Shown in pieces: positions 8,199 to 15,027 of a stretch of 64,000 nucleotides of DNA. Position numbers and translations under genes: made by a program. Numbering within the stretch: position 1 is the stretch's first letter; each line of letters begins with the position of its first letter. Source of the DNA: DATHTS01 sp041940425 (GTDB lineage: Bacteria > Acidobacteriota > Blastocatellia > Pyrinomonadales > Pyrinomonadaceae); the NCBI GenBank assembly GCA_041940425.1, contig JBGTSF010000004.1, forward strand, positions 1 through 64,000. The letters run 5' to 3'. The notes below the pieces were generated by a model. The model ran no database searches and had not been told where the DNA came from. It saw only the letters and a list, made by a program, of their open reading frames with translations.

Positions 8199-10163
8199 TT
8201 ACGGTTTTAAAATCTTGCTCCTATCGGGAGTAGCTTGCCTGACAGGCGTTGTCGCCGGAGTCGGGCGAGGCGTCCTGACGGTTGTTACCTGCGTCTGCCG
8301 CGGAGTCGGCTGACCGGTCGGTCGCGTGGTTTGCGTTTGTTTCGGCGTCGAGGTTGTAACGACACCTGAATTTGTATTAGTTACTTCGGAATTCGTGTTA
8401 TCGGTTTCGGTAATTTCTGTATTCGTTACTTCCGTATTGGTTTCAGCCATCGTCGGTTCGGGTGAAATTTCCGGGCTGATCTCGACCGACGGCGAAGCTT
8501 CCGGCGTCGGCGGCGGATTATCAACAGCGACATAATTTTTGTAAACAAACCAGCCGGCGACGCCCGCGCCGGCAAATAAAATAAGCAGAGCGAAAAGTCC
8601 CGCGCCGATCAGTAAACCTTTTCCGCCCGATTTTTTCGTTGGCGGCGGTATCTGACCGGATTTGGCATTCTCTTTGTGATCGTCAGCAAATTGCGGCGGC
8701 GGGGTGAAATCCGGAGCTTCATCTTTTTCATTTATCGTGTTTCCGGTTTCAGCATAATCGGTTTTCAGAAAATCCGGCTGTTCGCTCAATTCTTCTGAAG
8801 TTTTAAGGTCGTCTGTTTTTTCCGCAGTTCGATCATTTTCAGAAAATCCGGCAGGAACTGAGTCTTGTTTTTGAACCGGCTCTTCTTTCGGCTGGCTATC
8901 GTATGAAAGAATCGGAACGGTCTTGTCAGCCGTCGAAACAGGACTTTCTTCAGGCGGTTTACTTTCGGTTTTTGCAGTTTCTTTTTGTTCTTCTTTTTGC
9001 TCGGAAATTTTGTCCGCCAAAAAAACCTCGGTTTTTATATCGGCTTGTTTCGGTTTGGAATCAATTGCCGGAAAATCCTCGATTTTTAATGTCGCGTCGA
9101 AATCAACCGGAGTTTCTTGTTTTTGAAAATCAGCCTGATTTATAACCTCGGTTTTAGCCGAACTTTCCTGATTTTCATCCTTTGACAAAGGCGTTGAATC
9201 TAACCGCTCCTGCATAGGCGGCGGCTCGCTGACCAGCGTCGCATAATTGTCCGTAACAGCCTGTTCTTCCGGTTTCGCATCTTGCATATTGAATGCCACG
9301 GTTTGCGCCGACATCTGGCTTTGAATCGAAGAATATGCGTCGCGCAGAGTTTTCTGCATTTCCCTCGCTGTTAAGAAACGCTGTTCCTGACTGACCGACA
9401 TCCCCTTGATGATAATTTCGGAGATCAGTTTCGGAACTTCCTTATTGAGTTCGTGAATCGGTTGAACGGGATCGGCAACGCCGTTTAAAAGGCTGTCCGC
9501 GCGCGTCAGCGCGTCGAACGGGACGGTGTTTGTCAAAAGCTGGTAGAGCGTCGCCGACAGCGAGTAAATATCGCTTTTCGGATTCGTGCCCGTCCCGCGA
9601 ATCTGTTCCATCGGCGCGTAGTGCGGCGTAAAACCGACGACGCTTCCGGTCGTCGTAATCTTCGTCTGACCGACCGAATCTTTGGCAAGACCGAAATCCA
9701 ATAAAACGATCTGATTATCATCGGTTAATTTCAGATTCTGCGGCTTGATGTCGCGGTGGATGATCGGCGGCTCGTGCGAATGCAGGTAGTTCAGCGCGTC
9801 GAGCAATTGGTCAGCCCAGAATAAAACCCAGTTCAGCGGAAAAGGTTTTTTGTTGGCTTCTAGGCGTTTTGAAAGATCATCGCCGGAAATATGCTCCATT
9901 ACGAGATATTGATTTTCATTTTCGAGAAAATGATCGCTGACCTTCGGCAAAACCGGATGACGCAGACGCGCCAGTGTCCGGGCTTCGCGCTCGAACGCGA
10001 CTCCGAGCATTTCATCTTCGGAAAAATACGTCCGCTTAATGGCAATCGCGCTTCCCAGACGCTGGTCAACCGCCAGATAAACTTCGCCCATTCCGCCTTT
10101 TCCGATAAGCTGAACGATCAAATACCGGTTTTGAAGCAATGTATTCGGAGCTAATGGTTTCAT
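8199..10163 (-). CDS. Receptor-like Ser/Thr protein kinase (PknB-like)
   Basis: A 654-residue protein. The eukaryotic-type kinase domain spans about residues 14-280: glycine loop GKGGMGEVY from 21, ATP lysine Lys43, catalytic HRDIKPQN with Asp138, and DFG at 156-158. A long acidic, low-complexity linker (about 290-510) follows, then one membrane helix at about 516-540 and an exported tail of 114 residues rich in Thr, Pro and Asn (TNTEITETDNTN). No PASTA repeats are present, so the ligand domain, if any, differs from PknB/PrkC. Family role: phosphorylation of Ser/Thr in envelope and growth control. It forms an apparent operon with the TPR protein downstream. Confidence 0.92.
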   Translation of the reverse strand: MKPLAPNTLLQNRYLIVQLIGKGGMGEVYLAVDQRLGSAIAIKRTYFSEDEMLGVAFEREARTLARLRHPVLPKVSDHFLENENQYLVMEHISGDDLSKRLEANKKPFPLNWVLFWADQLLDALNYLHSHEPPIIHRDIKPQNLKLTDDNQIVLLDFGLAKDSVGQTKITTTGSVVGFTPHYAPMEQIRGTGTNPKSDIYSLSATLYQLLTNTVPFDALTRADSLLNGVADPVQPIHELNKEVPKLISEIIIKGMSVSQEQRFLTAREMQKTLRDAYSSIQSQMSAQTVAFNMQDAKPEEQAVTDNYATLVSEPPPMQERLDSTPLSKDENQESSAKTEVINQADFQKQETPVDFDATLKIEDFPAIDSKPKQADIKTEVFLADKISEQKEEQKETAKTESKPPEESPVSTADKTVPILSYDSQPKEEPVQKQDSVPAGFSENDRTAEKTDDLKTSEELSEQPDFLKTDYAETGNTINEKDEAPDFTPPPQFADDHKENAKSGQIPPPTKKSGGKGLLIGAGLFALLILFAGAGVAGWFVYKNYVAVDNPPPTPEASPSVEISPEISPEPTMAETNTEVTNTEITETDNTNSEVTNTNSGVVTTSTPKQTQTTRPTGQPTPRQTQVTTVRTPRPTPATTPVRQATPDRSKILKP

Positions 10164-10265
10164 TATAAATTTATGCCTGTTTTACGTTTTATCAACTTCG
10201 GGGACTCGGCTTATTTAATCTTATAATGCCGTTCTTATATAGTAAAACAAAGATTCGCGGATAAA

Positions 10266-10805
10266 CTACTGCGTTATCAACAATTTTTCCTCCGGCAATA
10301 GTGCCTCCTGTCCTTTATGCTGCCAGCAACGCCCGCCGCCTTTGACCTTTCTCGAACAAGGAGTTCCCTTTTTTGTCGCCGCGCCGCACAAATACACCCT
10401 TTCGGCTTCAGCCGTGACAAGCCCGGTTTTCCGCTTTTCTGCCACATTTTTATTGGCATTTACAGAAATATTCGATTCGCTGCCCGGCTCGATTTTTTGA
10501 ACGACCTGCGAGTTCGAAATTTGCGGCGCATTTTCGTTAAATTCTTTTTTACCGGCGATATCCGAAACGGCAAATTTGTTTTGTTTCAAAGCGACCGGAC
10601 TTGCCTTTTCACCGCTTTTTAAATAACCGCCGATGCCGATAAGCCCGAAAATTGTAAAAATCAGCATAAAAAACAACGGCAGACGCTCCTGAAATTTAAA
10701 TTCCTGGTCGCAAACCTCGCAAAACCGCCCGCTCGTCCACGGGAGCCATTCGGCTCTTTCAATTTTTTCACCGCAGTGACAGCAGTAGGTCGGTTTGTAA
10801 AACAT
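10266..10805 (-). CDS. Zinc-ribbon membrane protein with DUF5763-like tail
   Basis: About 179 residues. The N-terminal ribbon has CCHCGEKIE then FCEVCDQEF, so two CxxC pairs. A membrane helix follows (LFFMLIFTIFGLIGIGGYL). The C-terminus carries CGAATKKGTPCSRKVKGGGR, then CWQH, a small Cys/His module seen repeatedly in bacterial proteins annotated DUF5763. A GTG 15 bases further up is also in frame; I prefer ATG 10805, which has a GGA-containing upstream region. The gene is a single unit with no informative partner. The two metal-site modules on either side of a membrane anchor are clear; the function is unknown. Confidence 0.7.
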   Translation of the reverse strand: MFYKPTYCCHCGEKIERAEWLPWTSGRFCEVCDQEFKFQERLPLFFMLIFTIFGLIGIGGYLKSGEKASPVALKQNKFAVSDIAGKKEFNENAPQISNSQVVQKIEPGSESNISVNANKNVAEKRKTGLVTAEAERVYLCGAATKKGTPCSRKVKGGGRCWQHKGQEALLPEEKLLITQ

Positions 10806-11031
10806 ACGAAAATCCGTCACAAACTTTCGAGGTCAAAGCTAAAGATGATATTTTCACGCCGAAAATATGCCCGTTAAATGCTTCTCCGCCCTTTAACCCA
10901 AAATTAGAATACGCTTTTAGGTGCGCCGTTATTATAGAACAAATTGGCGGCGTTGTTAAGGATTTTGAAACTAAACGCCGTGCAACCGCGTTTTTCATTC
11001 GAGCGTCTGATTATTTATAATTTTTACAAGT

Positions 11032-12021
11032 ATGCGGCTTTATAAATTTTTCGTTTATCTTTTAATAACAGTTTCGTGTTTTTTCGCAGTTTCGGCTCAG
11101 GACGAGGACGTGATCAACGTTGACACTTCGATCGTCCGTTTGAATGTCGGCGCGGTTTCGCGTTCCGGTCAGCCGGTGATGAATCTGACCCGGGACAATT
11201 TTACGATCTACGAGGACGGCGTAAAACAGGAAATCACCCGATTCGAACCGACTGCCGCGCCGTTCAGCGTCGTGATGATTCTCGATATGAGCGGTTCGAC
11301 GCTCGGTTTTCGCCAGACGATCCAGCAGTCGGCATTTCGCTTTGTTGACGCGCTCGCCCCGACCGACCGCATCGCCGTCATCGAATTTTACGACAAAGTT
11401 AATCTCTTAAATGATTTTACCGAAAACCGGAAAACCGTCGCTCATTCGATCAGCGTCGCCAACGGGCGCGGTAAAACACAGCTTTACAAAGCTATCAATC
11501 TCGCCCTGCAAAAATTAGCCGCCGAAGGCAATCGCCGCAAAGCGATCATCGTTTTAACCGACGGCGTTGACACCGATGTCCGCGACAACGACCGCAATTT
11601 TCTGGAAAATGTAAAAGAAGAAAGTATTTTAAACGCTATCAATCCCGAAAATAGCGAAACTTTAAATCGCGTCATCAATCTCTCATCCGATCAAGGCGTT
11701 ACGGTTTACCCGCTCGCACTGCCGACCGGCGATCCGGCAAAATTACCCGATCCGACACCCGTTCAGGTTGCAATGTATTCCGCCGCCCGCTCACGTCTGC
11801 AAATTCTTGCCAACCGCACCGGCGGAACTTTGAACGCGATCAACCGTCTCGAAGAAATGGGCAGATTTTACGCGCAGGTCGCCGCCGATATTCGCTCGCT
11901 TTACACCATCGAATACCAGCCTTCAAACGAAAAACGCGACGGTAAATGGCGCGAAATAAAAATCGAGATCAACCGCCCCGAACTGATCGCCCGCACCCGT
12001 CCCGGCTATTATGCAAAATAA
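11032..12021 (+). CDS. Secreted VWA-domain protein (Acidobacterial type)
   Basis: A 329-residue protein with a signal peptide (residues 1-22, ending VSAQ). A short beta region then contains NLTRDNFTIYEDGVKQEIT, typical of the 'VWFA-related Acidobacterial domain' family. A von Willebrand A domain follows with an intact MIDAS start Asp85-x-Ser87-x-Ser89 and later VLTDGVDTD. Intact metal-site residues suggest real metal-dependent ligand binding outside the cell or in the periplasm. It is monocistronic, followed by a tRNA gene. The ATG at 11032 is the only sensible start. Confidence 0.88.
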   Translation: MRLYKFFVYLLITVSCFFAVSAQDEDVINVDTSIVRLNVGAVSRSGQPVMNLTRDNFTIYEDGVKQEITRFEPTAAPFSVVMILDMSGSTLGFRQTIQQSAFRFVDALAPTDRIAVIEFYDKVNLLNDFTENRKTVAHSISVANGRGKTQLYKAINLALQKLAAEGNRRKAIIVLTDGVDTDVRDNDRNFLENVKEESILNAINPENSETLNRVINLSSDQGVTVYPLALPTGDPAKLPDPTPVQVAMYSAARSRLQILANRTGGTLNAINRLEEMGRFYAQVAADIRSLYTIEYQPSNEKRDGKWREIKIEINRPELIARTRPGYYAK

Positions 12022-12035
12022 TTTTCGCGCTTTAC

Positions 12036-12065
12036 TTGACAACCGAAGCGTAAGGTTTGTAGTCT
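12036..12065 (+). promoter_or_regulatory. Sigma-70-type promoter for tRNA-Arg
   Basis: TTGACA at 12036-12041 and TAGTCT at 12060-12065 are 18 bases apart. They lie just upstream of the tRNA at 12081, giving a start point near 12072. Confidence 0.6.
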
Positions 12066-12080
12066 AAGAATTCGCTTTAT

Positions 12081-12154
12081 GCACCCGTAGCTCAGCTGGA
12101 TAGAGTGTTTGACTACGAATCAAAAGGTCGCACGTTCGAGTCGTGCCGGGTGCA
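12081..12154 (+). tRNA. tRNA-Arg (anticodon ACG)
   Basis: A full cloverleaf is visible. The acceptor stem is GCACCCG with CGGGTGC plus discriminator A. The D arm is GCTC..GAGT; the anticodon stem TTTGA/TCAAA carries ACG at 12115-12117; the T arm is GCACG-TTCGAGT-CGTGC. The 3' CCA is not encoded. ACG becomes ICG by TadA and reads CGU/CGC/CGA. Confidence 0.96.
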
Positions 12155-12168
12155 TTTCAAAAAGTTTT

Positions 12169-12198
12169 AAGAGGGTATGAAGTTCATATCCTCTTTTT
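12169..12198 (+). terminator. Intrinsic terminator after tRNA-Arg
   Basis: AAGAGGGTATGAA pairs with TTCATATCCTCTT, with one mismatch, and five T follow. It separates the tRNA from the HNH-like gene. Confidence 0.75.
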
Positions 12199-12223
12199 CA
12201 ATTGGTTTTTAAAACTCTCAAAT

Positions 12224-12679
12224 ATGACGGAAACACATAGAACTTGTTCAAAATGTAAAAAATTTTTATCTATTGATGAATTCAATTTTCGCTATCGTGA
12301 AAAAGGAATCCGGCTTACATATTGTCGTGAATGCGGAAAACTTCTAACTCGCAACCATTATAAAAACAACAAAAAACAATATCTGAAAAGAAACGCGCGT
12401 TCTCTTGCCAAATGTCAGGAATTTGTCAGAAATTTAAAATCTCGACCCTGCCAAGATTGCGGAATTCAGTATCCATATTATGTAATGGATTTCGATCACC
12501 GGGAAGGTGAAGTTAAAGAAATTCAATTAAATCAATTCTTCCGATATTCAATCAAAAAACTTTCAGAGGAAATTGCTAAATGCGACGTTGTTTGTTCAAA
12601 TTGTCATCGAGAACGAACATTTCAAAGGCTTAATCAAAAATTACAAAATCAAACTAAAAAAAAGCGTGCCGCTGATTGA
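12224..12679 (+). CDS. HNH-like zinc-finger protein (possible endonuclease)
   Basis: 151 residues from ATG 12224. Two CxxC ribbons (CSKCKKF and CRECGKL) precede a segment with CQDCGIQYP, then VMDFDHREG, then CDVVCSNCHRERT. The DFDH-x-n-CxxC-H pattern is that of small HNH-fold nucleases. The frame is open further up to a GTG inside the tRNA, which is not credible. The gene is visibly more AT-rich than its neighbours (about 35% GC by eye), and it sits directly behind a tRNA, a common entry point for mobile DNA. Recent transfer is therefore plausible. Nuclease activity is inferred from the motif only. Confidence 0.75.
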   Translation: MTETHRTCSKCKKFLSIDEFNFRYREKGIRLTYCRECGKLLTRNHYKNNKKQYLKRNARSLAKCQEFVRNLKSRPCQDCGIQYPYYVMDFDHREGEVKEIQLNQFFRYSIKKLSEEIAKCDVVCSNCHRERTFQRLNQKLQNQTKKKRAAD

Positions 12680-12717
12680 TTAAACAACACGCTTGTTAAA
12701 AATAAAAATGACAAATT

Positions 12718-13827
12718 TTAATTTTCCAAACCCGCAACTTCGCAGAAAACTTTTATCGCGCCTTTGGCGGTCGTCAGTTTTTCGAATAACTCATTGTAAT
12801 TTTCCAAACCTTTGACCGGATGCGTTAAAAGCCGGTCGAGCCAATCGCCGTATTCGAGTTTTGCCTGCGACAAATCTTTTACGCCGGATTCGAAATATTC
12901 TCTATTGGCGTTGACCGTGCCGAGCATCACTTTGTTTCCGAGAACGAAATCGAGATTGATCTTATCAGCCGGAACTTCCGTCCGTTTATCGCCGCCCGTA
13001 ACGCTTGATAAAATCAAAACACCATTTTTAGCAAGAGCCTGCATCGCGTCGAAAACAATCGGCGAAAATCCGGTCGCTTCGAAAATGATGTCGAAACTGC
13101 CGTTTTTCATCGCGTAGTCGGGAACGGAAATGTCTTCGGTCGAAACATATTCCGCGCCCAACTCTTCGATCAGATCCGAATTCAGATACGGCTTCGGAGT
13201 TCTGCCGAAGCAGACGACTTCCATTCCTTTTAATTTGAAAACGAGCGTAGCCAGCAGACCGATCGTTCCCGCGCCCATGACTGCCGCGCGTTTCGGTTTC
13301 CAGACTTTTAATCTTCTCTGCGTTTCAAACGCCTGCGTAATGCCTTTCTGCACGACCGTCATCGGTTCGAGCAGAACGCCGACCTCTTTTAAACCGCGCG
13401 GAACTTTGACGATAAATTCGGCATCGTCAACATAATATTCCGAAAGATAACCATGGCGCAGATTGATACCGCGCTCGAAATATGTGTCGTCGGTCGTCAT
13501 ATCGTTCGTGCCGATCAGATCATAGATCGAACTTCCCGGACGGCGCACGGTGGCAACGACGTAATCGCCTTTTTTGAGTTCGTAAACATTTTCGCCGACC
13601 GCTTCGACAATGCCGAAACCTTCGTGTCCGATGACGAGAAAACCGTCGCCGTTCGGCGACGCGCCGTATTCGGCATTGTTGATCTCCTTGTCCGTGCCGT
13701 CCACGCCGACGCGCAACACTTTAACCAGAACGCCGCGCCCGTTCGGAATTTCCGACAAAGACGGTTTCGGCATTTCGACCAGATGAACGGAATTTTTTAT
13801 TCCGGGTTTTACTGCAATTGCTTTCAT
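12718..13827 (-). CDS. Glucose 1-dehydrogenase-like zinc MDR enzyme
   Basis: A 369-residue medium-chain dehydrogenase of the archaeal-type glucose dehydrogenase group, oxidising aldose to lactone with NAD(P). The N-terminal catalytic part has VGVDGTDKEI and GHEGFGIVE (His68, Glu69). The Rossmann domain has AVMGAGTIGLLA. In Sulfolobus/Thermoplasma enzymes the first zinc ligand is Cys in CGTD; here it is Asp43, as reported for halophilic archaeal enzymes. The C-terminus matches the Glu_dehyd_C type. It lies downstream of the mannose-1-phosphate guanylyltransferase gene, with a heptad-repeat element between them, so co-transcription with sugar-nucleotide synthesis is possible. Substrate is uncertain. 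Confidence 0.85.
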   Translation of the reverse strand: MKAIAVKPGIKNSVHLVEMPKPSLSEIPNGRGVLVKVLRVGVDGTDKEINNAEYGASPNGDGFLVIGHEGFGIVEAVGENVYELKKGDYVVATVRRPGSSIYDLIGTNDMTTDDTYFERGINLRHGYLSEYYVDDAEFIVKVPRGLKEVGVLLEPMTVVQKGITQAFETQRRLKVWKPKRAAVMGAGTIGLLATLVFKLKGMEVVCFGRTPKPYLNSDLIEELGAEYVSTEDISVPDYAMKNGSFDIIFEATGFSPIVFDAMQALAKNGVLILSSVTGGDKRTEVPADKINLDFVLGNKVMLGTVNANREYFESGVKDLSQAKLEYGDWLDRLLTHPVKGLENYNELFEKLTTAKGAIKVFCEVAGLEN

Positions 13828-13837
13828 AATTTTTTGA

Positions 13838-13901
13838 AGATGTCAGATGTCAGATAAAATCATTTCTCTTACTAGCATCTAACATCTGACATCTGACATC
13901 T
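13838..13901. repeat. Inverted heptad-repeat element, GATGTCA type
   Basis: Left arm 13838-13855 and right arm 13884-13901 are exact complements built from the 7-mer GATGTCA/ATCTGAC. The right side continues leftwards with ATCTAAC. It occupies the whole spacer between the sugar nucleotidyltransferase gene and the dehydrogenase gene and uses the same heptad as the elements near 4.2 and 4.6 kb. Confidence 0.8.
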
Positions 13902-13903
13902 GT

Positions 13904-14878
13904 TTAAGCGGCTACCGCTGCCATCCAATCCGCCCGGACGCCGAGCATTTCGAGCGTGCCGAGAACTCTCTGCGGTTCGCCCCAATCGCTCCAGGTTACG
14001 TCGCTGACTCTCTGCACAAATAAATCCTCGGCTGATTTTTCCAAAACTTCGCTCGAAAAATTTGTATCGTTTATCCAGTTGTAAAGCGAACCGACCACCG
14101 CCGATTCGTTAAATGTCTGAAAACTCGCGCTGGCGGCTTCAAACATTTTGTAGAGATCGGGCAGGTGTTTTTTTAACAGATTCAAAAATGCCGAAATCTT
14201 GCCGACCATTACGAAGCTGTTCCACAGACAGCCTTTTTTCAAAAGAAATTCCGCCGATTCGAACGTTGGTTTTTCCCAGAAACGGCTGACTCGGCTAACC
14301 GAATTTGTTACATCGCCGAACAGCGATTCGACCGGCTCGATCCAGCCGTAGGAAGTTTCCGCCCGATCGGGTTCGACGCCGAGAAGGACGATTGATTCGC
14401 TGTTCAAATTAACCGTCCGAAACGCGCTTTCGACCGATTCCATAAACCGCTCGTCATCGGAAAAATAATGATCCGACGGAAAAAACGCGACCGCCGCAGA
14501 GGCGTCTGTTTTTGCCAGATAAAACAAACTGTAAAGAATCGCGGGCGCGGTTCCTTTATTTTCCGGCTGAACGATCTGCCGTAATTTCGGAACGTCCCGC
14601 AAAAGCGTTTTGTAAAATCTTTCGTGCTTTTTCGTTAAACTGAAAAATGTATTTTCCGGTTTGATTTTCAAAGCCGTGCGCTTGCGCGTTACATCGAGAA
14701 GCGTTTCGCCGTTCAAGATCGAACAAAACTGTTTCGGGCGTTCGTCGCCTGAAATCGCCCGCGTCAAAGATTTCAGCCGCGAACCTTCGCCGCCGGCTAA
14801 GATCACCGCGTAACGCTCGGTTGTTTTCCGACCGAATCCTAAAAAAGAAGGAAGTTCCTGTGCTTGATTTTGTTTCAT
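13904..14878 (-). CDS. manC: Mannose-1-phosphate guanylyltransferase-like protein
   Basis: 324 residues from ATG 14878; the longer TTG start at 14908 lies in the promoter leader. The nucleotide-binding signature is AVILAGGEGSRLKSLTR followed by GDERPKQF. Then come FPSDHYF, the metal/sugar site, and FWEKP. This fits GDP-mannose pyrophosphorylase (GTP + mannose-1-phosphate to GDP-mannose). It lacks the C-terminal isomerase domain of bifunctional enzymes and has a short divergent tail ending WGEPQRVLGTLEML. GDP-mannose would feed glycan or exopolysaccharide synthesis. An ECF-like promoter (GGAATAA, 16 bases, GATTTA) lies directly upstream. Confidence 0.8.
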   Translation of the reverse strand: MKQNQAQELPSFLGFGRKTTERYAVILAGGEGSRLKSLTRAISGDERPKQFCSILNGETLLDVTRKRTALKIKPENTFFSLTKKHERFYKTLLRDVPKLRQIVQPENKGTAPAILYSLFYLAKTDASAAVAFFPSDHYFSDDERFMESVESAFRTVNLNSESIVLLGVEPDRAETSYGWIEPVESLFGDVTNSVSRVSRFWEKPTFESAEFLLKKGCLWNSFVMVGKISAFLNLLKKHLPDLYKMFEAASASFQTFNESAVVGSLYNWINDTNFSSEVLEKSAEDLFVQRVSDVTWSDWGEPQRVLGTLEMLGVRADWMAAVAA

Positions 14879-14912
14879 AAATTTTCTCGCTAAACCTGCG
14901 TTTTCCAATTCT

Positions 14913-14941
14913 TAAATCAAGCATTGAGAAAGATTTATTCC
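14913..14941 (-). promoter_or_regulatory. ECF-type promoter upstream of manC
   Basis: On the minus strand AAGGAATAA, exactly 16 bases, then GATTTA. The predicted start near 14906 gives a leader of about 28 bases to ATG 14878. It shares motif and spacing with the other GGAATAA sites in the window. Confidence 0.6.
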
Positions 14942-14943
14942 TT

Positions 14944-14980
14944 TAAAAAATTAAAAGCGAAGTTTTTTATTGCTTCGCTT
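14944..14980 (-). terminator. Intrinsic terminator of the glucosidase gene
   Basis: AAGCGAAG and CTTCGCTT form an 8-bp stem with a 10-base loop. On the minus strand a T-rich tract follows (14944-14954). Confidence 0.65.
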
Positions 14981-15027
14981 TGCAAATGATTCTTTTAAAA
15001 ACAAATTCTCATACTTTAGCAATGAAA

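Noticed and set aside
12143..12223. N-terminal extension of the HNH-like gene from a GTG inside the tRNA
   Set aside because: The start lies in the tRNA 3' half and the frame crosses a terminator hairpin; ATG 12224 gives a normal protein.
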